The notes beneath the pieces were generated by a model that saw only the letters and a list, made by a program, of their open reading frames with translations, was not told the DNA's origin and searched no databases. A stretch of 64,000 nt of DNA, taken from positions 854,848-918,847 of the forward strand of contig NZ_JAAKGS010000001.1 in assembly GCF_011043555.1 (NCBI RefSeq), written 5' to 3'. This document shows, in pieces, positions 56,401-62,929 of the stretch. The stretch's first letter is position 1; every line of letters begins with the position of its first letter. The position numbers were made by a program, and so were the translations under genes. The stretch is from Sphingobacterium sp. SGR-19 (GTDB lineage: Bacteria > Bacteroidota > Bacteroidia > Sphingobacteriales > Sphingobacteriaceae).

Positions 56401-56785
56401 TGGTAACCCTGCCGCGTATGGAACGCGGCTGTTGTGCTTCGGTGAGGAAGACGATACCGTCCCGCTCAAAGAAGGTGATGTTGTGCCCGGCCATCATGGT
56501 TTTCAATATAACGGACAACCGTTCGTTGGTAAAGTCGGCTTGACCGACTGATAAATCATAGAGTCCGAGCTCATCCGTGAAAGCAAATTCGGCTCCAGAT
56601 CTGCGCTGCAAATCCAGCACAGCCTCGTGGAGGCTCATGTTGGAGAATGAAACACTAACCCGTTTTTCCAATGTCTGCGCCCGGCCGGGTGCTGCCTGGA
56701 GGCAGGTCGCTGCGGCTACGAGTAGGACATTGATGACGGTAAATATTCTCATATATGTATAAGTCAGTGAAAGAAATTTATCCAT
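53498..56785 (-). CDS. SusC/RagA TonB-linked outer-membrane transporter (locus 2)
   Basis: 1095 residues (an alternative start at 56752 gives a cleaner signal peptide, MRIFTVINVLLVAAA). STN domain (about 45-110; NMSLHEAVLDLQRRSGAEFA), carboxypeptidase-regulatory-like domain (about 125-195; SIRGRVTNLRREPLAGATV), SusC signature VVVGYGTQKKENLTGS (about 202), plug, and a barrel ending VTATYSFGVNITF. Works with FecR system 3 through STN. Confidence 0.93.
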   Translation of the reverse strand: MDKFLSLTYTYMRIFTVINVLLVAAATCLQAAPGRAQTLEKRVSVSFSNMSLHEAVLDLQRRSGAEFAFTDELGLYDLSVGQADFTNERLSVILKTMMAGHNITFFERDGIVFLTEAQQPRSIRGRVTNLRREPLAGATVAVKDRSGQMTTTDSDGRYRLAVTGNPEILVVSFMGYQTKEVAIANRMAIEIQLEDALRSLNEVVVVGYGTQKKENLTGSISSLKGEELINRPIIRASAALQGLAPGLTVTQQSGRPGADGGSLRVRGIGTLGDASPLVLIDGIEGAIDGVDPNDIASISVLKDAASASIYGSRAANGVILVTTKQGKGENLQVNYNNYIGWQRFTELPEYTDGYTYMVKLNEAYENMGRDPLYSEDYLAEYLEHKETDPDHYPDVDWQKEVYSGSGFTQSHYLSVSGGEKVNVMGSMGYQKQEGLIPGYDAQRYSFRFNAKMKISDRLQASLLLNGRYAPTDIAANDGNVIINVNRLPAIYASRYTDGRWAAGMNGFNSLAQVTEGGFDRTIYGFLRPTLQLNYQPLKGLDLEMNYTPQFSSTESKRFVNAVETYEVDSQTPTFIVPARAYLEQSYRKTWENTFRLLARYQRRLGKHQLGAVAGYEQIAYQANNFGAKREGYPFPQYTELNAGSVEFMTNSGTAAEWSLRSGFGRMNYSFADKYLLEANLRIDGSSRFAQGQKWGTFPSFSAGWLLSNEPFMQSVSFFNTLKLRASWGMLGNQLIGNYPAASVVNLGQSYVNGGAPLDGAAQLAMANEEITWESTTSSNVGIDMTFLNNSFDLSFDYYLRKTDDILLELPIPATIGLTAPYQNAGKVENRGWDLSLSYQQAYARFNHQVKLNLSNVANKVLDLRGAGPIIGSYTVNQEGYPINALYGYRALGLFQNEAEVETAPQHIGIYAPGDIRYDDVSGDGAIGPDDRVIIGNIIPRYTFGLNYRAQYKGFDMSFLIQGVGKADVMLARDAAWAFFNAGKINTWQLDAWRPDNPDAAYPRLIADRTHNNFQNSSYWVYNAAYARLKNLQLGYTFPANWANRIKANRIRIFASGDNLFTLHDMPPGWDPERPNGDATNYPVTATYSFGVNITF

Positions 56786-56947
56786 AGTTATTTATACGCC
56801 TCAAAAGTTTTCCTACTTTTGAAGGTCGGTGATTTAATATTTGAGTTTTAATGCTTTGTAGACATGGCGGCAGAATAGGGTTCGAAGCTTTCCGCTGCCA
56901 CACCGATCCGGCAGGAGCTGCACTGTGCAGCCCTGCTTTTCTTTATA

Positions 56948-57907
56948 CTAGTAAATAATGATGCGCTCCTCGCCCTCCTTTCTGTATTTTCTGCCAATAA
57001 GCGTACATAAATGTTCGAGTGCCTGCGTTGCCGGGCGATCACTACGTATCGTCAGGTTATACCTGCCGTTCCGTACGGCCGGATCCTCGCTTTCCAGCTG
57101 CAGACCGTATAGAGTTTCGAAAGCCTGCGCCAGCTCGATAAAGCTCGCTCTATCCAGCAGGGTGCGTCCTGTTGTCCAACTGCGGATGTCTCCCGAAGTC
57201 CGCCCTAGGTCAACCTGTCCGGAGGCTTTATCATAGTTCAGTTGATCGTTTGGATTAAGCTCCGTGATTAAGCCGTCGCTATCCGATATACCGACATGCC
57301 CTTCGGCCACAGCAACCTGTATATGATGCGTATTCTCGTAGGCATTGACGTTGAACGAGGTGCCCAGTACGCGCACTTCCAGGTCGGAAGCACGAACCGT
57401 GAAAGGTCTGGCACTATCGGGCTTGACATCGAAGAAGGCTTCGCCGATGAGCTGTACACCCCGATCTGTTCCGCCGAAGCCCTCTGGAACGATCAGGATG
57501 GAGTTGGCATTTAGGAAAACTTCCGAACTATCTGGGAGCAGGGCTTTTTTTAGTTGCCCCGGGCCGGTGGTAATTTCCACTGCTGTTTGGGTGCCGAGAT
57601 GACCGGTGGGGCGATCGCCATACAGACGGTACAGGAGAAATGCTGCGGAGCAGACCACTAGGATTGCGGCGGCGGCCCGTAGCCAAGTATTCCATTGTGC
57701 CGGACGATTCATCTTTCCGGTGGCCAAGGTGCTGGCAATCACCCGGGCTTCATAGTCCTTCCGGGCAGACTCGTCGCATAACCAAGCGGCCGGCTTTTCC
57801 TTCTGATCGAAGGAATCATACCAACGTTCCAGTATATATCGTTCTGCGGGTGTTGCTTTATTTTCCCGATAGCGGGTAATCAGTCTTTTTAAAAATGATA
57901 GCTTCAC
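56948..57907 (-). CDS. FecR-type anti-sigma regulator (system 3)
   Basis: 319 residues: sigma-binding N-terminal helices (ITRYRENKATPAERYILERW), TM about 77-93 (AAAAILVVCSAAFLLYRLYG), FecR domain (LLPDSSEVFLNANSILIVP; VRVLGTSFNVNAYEN) and DUF4974 end (ASFIELAQAFETLYGLQLE). Pairs with the ECF sigma upstream and the STN domain of SusC locus 2. This region is visibly more GC-rich than the left half of the window. Confidence 0.92.
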   Translation of the reverse strand: MKLSFLKRLITRYRENKATPAERYILERWYDSFDQKEKPAAWLCDESARKDYEARVIASTLATGKMNRPAQWNTWLRAAAAILVVCSAAFLLYRLYGDRPTGHLGTQTAVEITTGPGQLKKALLPDSSEVFLNANSILIVPEGFGGTDRGVQLIGEAFFDVKPDSARPFTVRASDLEVRVLGTSFNVNAYENTHHIQVAVAEGHVGISDSDGLITELNPNDQLNYDKASGQVDLGRTSGDIRSWTTGRTLLDRASFIELAQAFETLYGLQLESEDPAVRNGRYNLTIRSDRPATQALEHLCTLIGRKYRKEGEERIIIY

Positions 57908-57977
57908 GCGATGTTAATTTTGTCCTAAGGACGAACAGACACCCGCCGAAGTATATTTCGGAATAATAAATAAAAGA

Positions 57978-58586
57978 TTAATTTTTTGTTAAGAGGTGAA
58001 TCAGTGTCAGGATGAGCGTACGGTTGATGTCGGGATATCGGGTTGCTATCGCTATCCGCAGCCTGCGAGCCAACTCGGAACTGTAGCTTTTTACGGTCTG
58101 CTCGGAAAGCCCCAACGCCCCGGCGATCTCTCTGAGAGAATAATCTTCCCCCCGAAGCACAAAGATCCGTTGCATGTTTTCCGGTAATTCGGCGACGGCC
58201 TGCGAAAGCATGTCGCTCAGGTCTTTAGCGGCGAGCATGTCCAGTACGGATGTCTGCATTTCTTCCAGACGATCCAGCAATCGCTCAGCGGCCTTGCGAT
58301 GCAGCACTGAACGGCGGATATGGTCAAAGATCCGGTTGCGCAGGGCAACATTAAGGTAGGCGGTCAGTGAGCCTTCAATGTATAGCTTTTTCCGCTTTTC
58401 CCAGATATCGATAAGCAGGTCCTGAACAATATCTTCCGCATCTTCCCGATTGTCTAAACGGTTGAACGCCTGTTGCAATAACCGATGGGCATGATCCCTG
58501 ACCAACGTTTCGTAGGCATTCACAACCCCTGAACGCAGGGCTTTGACGAGCATTTGATCGGATGGATATGTACCACTGGTTGTCAT
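57978..58586 (-). CDS. ECF RNA polymerase sigma factor (system 3)
   Basis: 202 residues from ATG 58586 (MTTSGTYPSDQMLVKALRSG). A TTG at 58613 is in frame but coincides with the -7 element TATCTTTG (58611-58618 on the minus strand), so the ATG is preferred. Region 2: YETLVRDHAHRLLQQAFNRL and DIVQDLLIDIWEKR; region 4: LPENMQRIFVLRGEDYSLRE and GLSEQTVKSYSSELARRLRI. Controls SusCD locus 2 through FecR. Confidence 0.9.
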   Translation of the reverse strand: MTTSGTYPSDQMLVKALRSGVVNAYETLVRDHAHRLLQQAFNRLDNREDAEDIVQDLLIDIWEKRKKLYIEGSLTAYLNVALRNRIFDHIRRSVLHRKAAERLLDRLEEMQTSVLDMLAAKDLSDMLSQAVAELPENMQRIFVLRGEDYSLREIAGALGLSEQTVKSYSSELARRLRIAIATRYPDINRTLILTLIHLLTKN

Positions 58587-58610
58587 GAACAGTAAAGATT
58601 CAAGTCTGGA

Positions 58611-58618
58611 CAAAGATA
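58611..58618 (-). promoter_or_regulatory. -7 element before ECF sigma (system 3)
   Basis: TATCTTTG on the minus strand; helps choose the downstream ATG as the start. No clear -33 box. Confidence 0.35.
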
Positions 58619-58739
58619 CCCAGATGAACGGTTTTTTTCGTTTTGGTGGGTGTTATTTCTATATTAAATTTCGTTGGAATACGCTCCTTTAGTACCTGGC
58701 TTGGCTTAAAATAAGTGCAATTAAAGAAAACAAGTTCTC

Positions 58740-59147
58740 TCATCGTCTTATCACCCGATAGGCTACAACGAAGCTCACCACCGGTAATAAAAATATAGCA
58801 TAGCGCAGCAAGTAATTGCTGGCGCTATTCCGGGTCGACTCCTTTCCGCTATATTGGAGTTTGCTGGTGCTGTCTACGGTATACTCCTCTGATTGATGGT
58901 TCACACGGTACTCCCACCCTAATAAACGACCCGAGAGCGTACGCAATCCGTTATCGGGGTGGTAGGAGAAAGCCGAATCGGAAGCGAAGTACCAATACCG
59001 AAAAGCACTGTCCGAGGCGGAAGCCGTATGTGTATAGGCAAATCCATGTTGCTCCGCGCTGTCCATTCTTTTGCGCATCGTATAGCACGATGATGTTAAT
59101 AATAACGTCAAGCACGCTATCGCGTGTATAGTCGCCAGCTTTCTCAT
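58740..59147 (-). CDS. Candidate unimolecular spanin (lipoprotein with C-terminal TM)
   Basis: 135 residues from ATG 59147, preceded by a strong ribosome site (AGGAGGTGGGAG). Lipoprotein signal MRKLATIHAIACLTLLLTSSC, about 85 polar residues rich in Ser/Tyr/Asp, then a C-terminal TM helix (YAIFLLPVVSFVVAYRVIRR). One protein with an outer-membrane lipid anchor and an inner-membrane helix is the defining topology of u-spanins such as phage T1 gp11, which has nearly the same length and fuses the two membranes at lysis. It overlaps the endolysin stop as ATGA. Function is inferred from topology and context; there is no sequence family match I can name. Confidence 0.6.
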   Translation of the reverse strand: MRKLATIHAIACLTLLLTSSCYTMRKRMDSAEQHGFAYTHTASASDSAFRYWYFASDSAFSYHPDNGLRTLSGRLLGWEYRVNHQSEEYTVDSTSKLQYSGKESTRNSASNYLLRYAIFLLPVVSFVVAYRVIRR

Positions 59148-59683
59148 CTCCCACCTCCTATCCAATCGGCCAAAGCATATATCGTAGACAGATGTCGCCG
59201 TTTAGACTCCACCCGGTCGTTGCTGTTGCCTTCTATGGTAACGAGATAGTTGTTTCGCGCTTCTTTTACCAGACCCACGTGGTTTATCCGCCGGACACCT
59301 TGACCATAGATACCAAAGACATCGGCTGGCTTTATCTGCGTCAACGTAATGGGACGACGACAGACATCGCTCCTGCAATATGTGCGGGCATTTGGGAACA
59401 AGGCCGGGCTCCAGGGGTTGCGGGGTTCGGGCAGTCCGGCTTGACCATAACACCAGCTCACGAAGGCTGAACACCAGGCATAACCTTTACCCAAACCAGT
59501 ATACCGGAGATATTCCTCTACCCTATCGCCATCGTTATTACCTGTGGCTTCCCGTACACCGATTTCGGCCGAAGCAATATCGATAATTTTTTGCCTGATG
59601 CCTATAGGATGATGGACAACGCCCACAGCACCGCAAAAAGCGATAAGAACAAGACCGAAAAATAGATGATACATTGTTGCCAT
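59144..59683 (-). CDS. CHAP-type endolysin (peptidoglycan hydrolase)
   Basis: 179 residues. N-terminal hydrophobic segment (about 4-24) as signal or signal-anchor, then a cysteine amidase/peptidase domain: IASAEIGVREATGNNDGDRV, catalytic Cys in YAWCSAFVSWCYGQAG (about 72), His in RRINHVGLVKEA (about 136) and TIEGNSNDRV. Layout and length fit phage-type TIGR02594/CHAP lysins. It cuts peptidoglycan cross-links or the amide bond. Its first 82 bases overlap the holin-like gene in another frame and its stop overlaps the spanin start, a tight phage-like arrangement. Confidence 0.8.
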   Translation of the reverse strand: MATMYHLFFGLVLIAFCGAVGVVHHPIGIRQKIIDIASAEIGVREATGNNDGDRVEEYLRYTGLGKGYAWCSAFVSWCYGQAGLPEPRNPWSPALFPNARTYCRSDVCRRPITLTQIKPADVFGIYGQGVRRINHVGLVKEARNNYLVTIEGNSNDRVESKRRHLSTIYALADWIGGGR

Positions 59684-59988
59684 GATGTCAGTTGATTAAA
59701 ATGGTAATTGAATTCTTTACGGAATGCCTTGAAGGGCTGCCAAAGAATTTCCTGCAACCAGAGGCTACAGAAGATGGCTGCCATGCCTACCAACAGGCCA
59801 AAGAGCCATACCGATAGGATGCCGATATCGAGCACGCCTGCGGTGGGATCTACGAACTGTAAGATCGTACCGATAAACAGGAATAATGCTAGCATCAGCA
59901 AGACGACAATCCCTATTTTGTGTTTTCCAGATAGTTCCCCTGCCATATCCTTGATGAGCCAAGGGGTGTTTGTTTGAAGTGTTTTCAT
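59602..59988 (-). CDS. Holin-like three-TM membrane protein
   Basis: 128 residues with three TM helices at about 24-44 (IGIVVLLMLALFLFIGTILQF), 53-78 (ending LLVGMAAIFCSLWL) and 104-128 (IIYFSVLFLSLFAVLWALSI). Size and three-helix layout match class I holins. It directly precedes and overlaps the endolysin gene, the usual order in lysis modules. No sequence family can be named from memory, so the call rests on topology and position. A holin would form inner-membrane holes that release or activate the lysin. Confidence 0.6.
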   Translation of the reverse strand: MKTLQTNTPWLIKDMAGELSGKHKIGIVVLLMLALFLFIGTILQFVDPTAGVLDIGILSVWLFGLLVGMAAIFCSLWLQEILWQPFKAFRKEFNYHFNQLTSWQQCIIYFSVLFLSLFAVLWALSIIL

Positions 59989-60065
59989 TTTTTCTATATT
60001 GATTTTAGCTTCTCGACGTATTTCTCAAGAATAAGGGCAGACCGATTGGTCTCCCCTTACCCTAA

Positions 60066-60662
60066 CTATGGATTTACATCTCTGTCCTCGCCATAGGCTT
60101 TAATCACTTCCGTGATATTCTTTGGCGTATCCATCATGGTGATCCGGTAGATAGCATCCGCATAATCTGTGTTCTCAGTACTAGCTGTGTACTTCCATCC
60201 CGTGTTTTCCTCGTCGGTAGGCTCGGCCTGTCCCGCTTCGATAACTGTTTCATCCTGATCAAGGATCTCGAATTCTATTGCGGTCACTTTCAGTATATCC
60301 CTTACCAAAAACGTGATCTCGTCGCCGGCGTTCCCTAGATATCCGCTATCGTTCAGCAACCGTACTTCTGGGCGTGCAAAAAAATCTTTGAACGCTACAT
60401 TGTACGCCGTTTGGTTTATAGTGGCTTTCTTAGCGTAAGCTTCTTTCAACTCCGGATCCTGTATAGCTTGTTTAGCATATAGGGATGCGTTTAGGAAGCG
60501 GTTCTGCACCTGTTGTTGCTTTGGGGTAAGCTCACGACCTCCCGCTACCACGCGAGGACGCTTTGCGATAATTGTTTGATCTCCTCTTTGACGAAACACG
60601 AGGTTTCTTCCTACTTTGCCTGATGCGCCCTGCATCACGACATTGTCTCTTGATTTTGCCAT
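60066..60662 (-). CDS. Unrecognised 198-residue protein upstream of the lysis genes
   Basis: Start at ATG 60662 (MAKSRDNVVMQGASGKVGRN). The basic N-terminus has a beta-hairpin-like GKVGRNLVFRQRGDQTIIAK and a Gln-rich helical stretch (LTPKQQQVQNRFLNASLYAK); the C-terminal half is acidic and beta-rich (TFLVRDILKVTAIEFEILDQ), perhaps an Ig-like domain. N-terminal layout recalls DUF6266 and similar Bacteroidota proteins, but I cannot assign a family. No signal peptide or TM. Being first in the lysis-gene direction and 77 bases before the holin-like gene, it may be the cargo or a regulator of the module. Confidence 0.6.
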   Translation of the reverse strand: MAKSRDNVVMQGASGKVGRNLVFRQRGDQTIIAKRPRVVAGGRELTPKQQQVQNRFLNASLYAKQAIQDPELKEAYAKKATINQTAYNVAFKDFFARPEVRLLNDSGYLGNAGDEITFLVRDILKVTAIEFEILDQDETVIEAGQAEPTDEENTGWKYTASTENTDYADAIYRITMMDTPKNITEVIKAYGEDRDVNP

Positions 60663-60782
60663 TTTTTTTAGAATTATTTGTTTAAAAATTATTACTGCTG
60701 TAAGCACTTCCGGGTACCCATTCCTCTGTCTTACAGAAGCAAAGGTTCATAATAATTTTTACAAATCAATAGTAATCAGATG

Positions 60783-60852
60783 GTTGCGAAGTATTACGAA
60801 GGATTATGAAGGAAAAAGACGTTTATTAAAATCCTTTTTATAAAAAAGGATT
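60783..60852. repeat. Three 10-bp direct repeats and an AT-rich hairpin
   Basis: GTTGCGAAGT, ATTACGAAGG and ATTATGAAGG follow one another at 60783-60812. Just beyond is a 10-bp stem AATCCTTTTT / AAAAAGGATT (60830-60839 / 60843-60852). Both lie between the 11-bp array and the 198-residue gene, in what must be its leader or promoter. Confidence 0.5.
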
Positions 60853-60999
60853 CAAAAAAATCGTCGCTGCGGATAATTGAAATAATGGGTATTGCAAGGG
60901 CAGATTTATACAGTCTTCAAATATCCGGATGACCTTTTGTGTTAAAAAGGGTATTGTGCTTTTATTCTGTGATGATAACTTTGATAAAATACCTTGTTT

Positions 61000-61142
61000 T
61001 TGTTAGGTATAGCTTGTTCTTTTCTTGGGTGTTTCTTGTGCTTAGGCAGGGTAGTGATTGTTCCTTTGTTGGGTTGGGCTGGGGTCATTCTTGGGTCATT
61101 GTTAGGTGTTTCTTGGGTTGTTGTTAGGTCATCCTTGGGTGG
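61000..61142. repeat. Array of thirteen phased 11-bp units
   Basis: The 143 bases divide into exactly 13 x 11 bp with no shift of phase. Well-kept units alternate between TTCTTGGGTNN (61022, 61088, 61110; also TCCTTGGGTGG at 61132) and TTGTTAGGTNN (61000, 61099, 61121), with TTGTTGGGTTG at 61066. Units at 61011, 61033, 61044, 61055 and 61077 are degenerate but stay in phase. On the minus strand the unit reads NNACCCAAGAA / NNACCTAACAA. Period is about one helical turn, so bound protein would line up on one face. Nothing codes here. Confidence 0.8.
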
Positions 61143-61196
61143 AACGGGATAAAGTATCCCGGAAGATACGCGCCGCATCTGCCGGGAAAAACATTA

Positions 61197-61490
61197 TCAG
61201 CTAGATCTGTGTATCCGAATAGCCTCTAATATCTCATTTTCCAAGTAATAATCCTTACCGTTTAGGCGATAGGTAGGGAAGATCGTGCTTCTTTTTAGCT
61301 GGAAGAACTTTGTATCTCCGACTTTAAGAATACCTTTCAGGTCGGTGTTATCCAGCAATTGGTCTTTGAGTGGCGGGGCAACCCGGTCCAAGAGATTTGT
61401 TGATAGGTTTTCAAAACGCTGGTTCAACTTCTCCAGCAGCTCGATTGTTTTTTCGAGCAATTGCATTGTCTTTTGAGCATGCTTATTCAT
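61197..61490 (-). CDS. Excisionase/MerR-type helix-turn-helix protein
   Basis: 97 residues from ATG 61490 (an ATG at 61514 adds eight). A coiled-coil N-terminus (KTMQLLEKTIELLEKLNQRF) is followed by the HTH_17-like wing domain LKGILKVGDTKFFQLKRSTI and FPTYRLNGKDYYLENEIL. Such short DNA-binding proteins are common on Bacteroidota mobile elements, where they act as excision or accessory regulators. Its stop lies 54 bases before the 11-bp array, making it the first candidate to bind it. Two small hairpins (for example CGGGATA / TATCCCG) sit between. Confidence 0.7.
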   Translation of the reverse strand: MNKHAQKTMQLLEKTIELLEKLNQRFENLSTNLLDRVAPPLKDQLLDNTDLKGILKVGDTKFFQLKRSTIFPTYRLNGKDYYLENEILEAIRIHRSS

Positions 61491-61608
61491 TTTCTTTGTT
61501 TTTTGTTGCCCCATCCATAATAGAGAACACCCTTTCCGGTCTGTTAGACAGGCTACTATAGATGGAGCGGTTGTTTAACCATAGAACGCCGTACAGTTTA
61601 GTTTACGG

Positions 61609-62577
61609 TTATACCGCCGTGTGTAATTCTACAGCTGCTACCCGATCGTGCAGCCCCTGGAAATATAGGTTTCGTTGCCGTTCTGCGCCCATGCTGAGCG
61701 CGAGCGACTTATTGACTGTCGCATCGAACCATTTTGCACCTTCTTCCACAAATTCAGGCTGCCCCGTGCTCATGCTATTGATGATTTGGAGCTTTAAGGT
61801 CAGCGACGAGCCACTGCCATCGCTGAGCATCATATAAGGCAATCGATTTAGGCTTTCGTTCTTAAAGAACTCAAATTTGACACCGGGATCTTTTTCTCCA
61901 CTTTCGGCCAGGGTGCGGAAGCCGTATAATAATTCTTTCAGCTGGCCTAGCAACATCGCCACCGTTTCGCTGCGTTCAAAACAGTTCAGGTCGTGCTTTC
62001 CACCGATACTGAAAAGCAGCATGTCCAGCACGTGATCATCCCAAACCTCTACCGACTGTATCCGATCATACGCATCATTGATACGCCGAAATATAGGAAG
62101 GAGACCCTGCTCCCGGAAGCTATCCAGATACACCTCGAAGGACGTGTTCACAACCTTCATATCATATGCATAGGAATAAAGCTTAAATGCCGTCAGTTCG
62201 GGAAAACGCATATAATGAAAAATAGGTATATCATCTGCCACGAAATAGATCTTGCTTTCCGGTATAGCCGCAGCGCTCTCCAGCATATCGGTCAATCCCT
62301 GAATATAGCGCAAATAGTTCTCTACGCTCGGATAGTCGAGTCGGATATACTTGAAGCTTACGTCCTGATCCGGATCCCTAAACAGTTCATGTCTAGAAAT
62401 AGAAAATTTCTTTATGAGTTTCTGCAGCTCAGAATAGCGTAATTGCGTGGAACCGTTAAGGCGTCTGCGTATGTTCGACTCCTCAACACCCAAAATATCG
62501 TTCATGGCCTGTTGGAAGTCTGACGTGTTCTCAAATCTTCGCTCAATAATCTTAAAAAGTGTTTCCTGATCTATCAT
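61609..62577 (-). CDS. HTH-sensor protein, 322 residues, family unknown
   Basis: The N-terminal about 65 residues look like an XRE-type helix-turn-helix (FQQAMNDILGVEESNIRRRL, YSELQKLIKKFSISRHELFR). The remaining 250 residues are mainly helical, with FVADDIPIFHYMRFPELTAF and VWDDHVLDMLLFSIGGKHDL, and resemble no ligand-binding domain I know. It has no signal or TM. The gene is divergent from the AvrD-like gene (352-base gap) and leads the leftward lysis-like cluster, so it is the natural controller of one or both. Confidence 0.6.
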   Translation of the reverse strand: MIDQETLFKIIERRFENTSDFQQAMNDILGVEESNIRRRLNGSTQLRYSELQKLIKKFSISRHELFRDPDQDVSFKYIRLDYPSVENYLRYIQGLTDMLESAAAIPESKIYFVADDIPIFHYMRFPELTAFKLYSYAYDMKVVNTSFEVYLDSFREQGLLPIFRRINDAYDRIQSVEVWDDHVLDMLLFSIGGKHDLNCFERSETVAMLLGQLKELLYGFRTLAESGEKDPGVKFEFFKNESLNRLPYMMLSDGSGSSLTLKLQIINSMSTGQPEFVEEGAKWFDATVNKSLALSMGAERQRNLYFQGLHDRVAAVELHTAV

Positions 62578-62929
62578 AATAAGCAGGCGTTTAGTTATAC
62601 AGTTGGTTAAACAGCCTAAAGATAAAACTTTTATTTCAGGATAGCAAGTCTAGATCGAAACTTGATCGATCAGCTGAGAAAACTAGATAAAAATGCAAGT
62701 TTCAATTGGTTTCGTATTTCTATCGCTTCATTTCAGACGATTTCTGCCCCGAACAGCTCAATCACAGCCCTTTCCGTGCATATTTTACACTTATGGCAAA
62801 CAATCATCTAGTCAAGATGTAAAAAACGCTTAAAGATAACCCTCAGCATTGAATTTCCGCATAAAAATCGATTATATATTTCTGGCTTTCCTATCGTACT
62901 TAGCAGCATAAAACCCAAAACGGAAGGTT
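62578..62929. other. Intergenic gap between the HTH-sensor and AvrD-like genes
   Basis: 352 bases without an ORF of note. AT-rich stretches could hold divergent promoters (TATATTTC near 62877), but no clear consensus, hairpin or repeat is seen. Confidence 0.4.

Noticed and set aside
61000..61142. CRISPR array
   Set aside because: Units are contiguous 11-mers without spacers, and no cas gene is present.
60942..61178. 78-codon minus-strand ORF over the 11-bp array
   Set aside because: It is Pro/Thr/Asn/Lys-rich because of the tandem units, has no convincing start signal, and 11 bp is not a multiple of 3, so the repeat is not a coding repeat.
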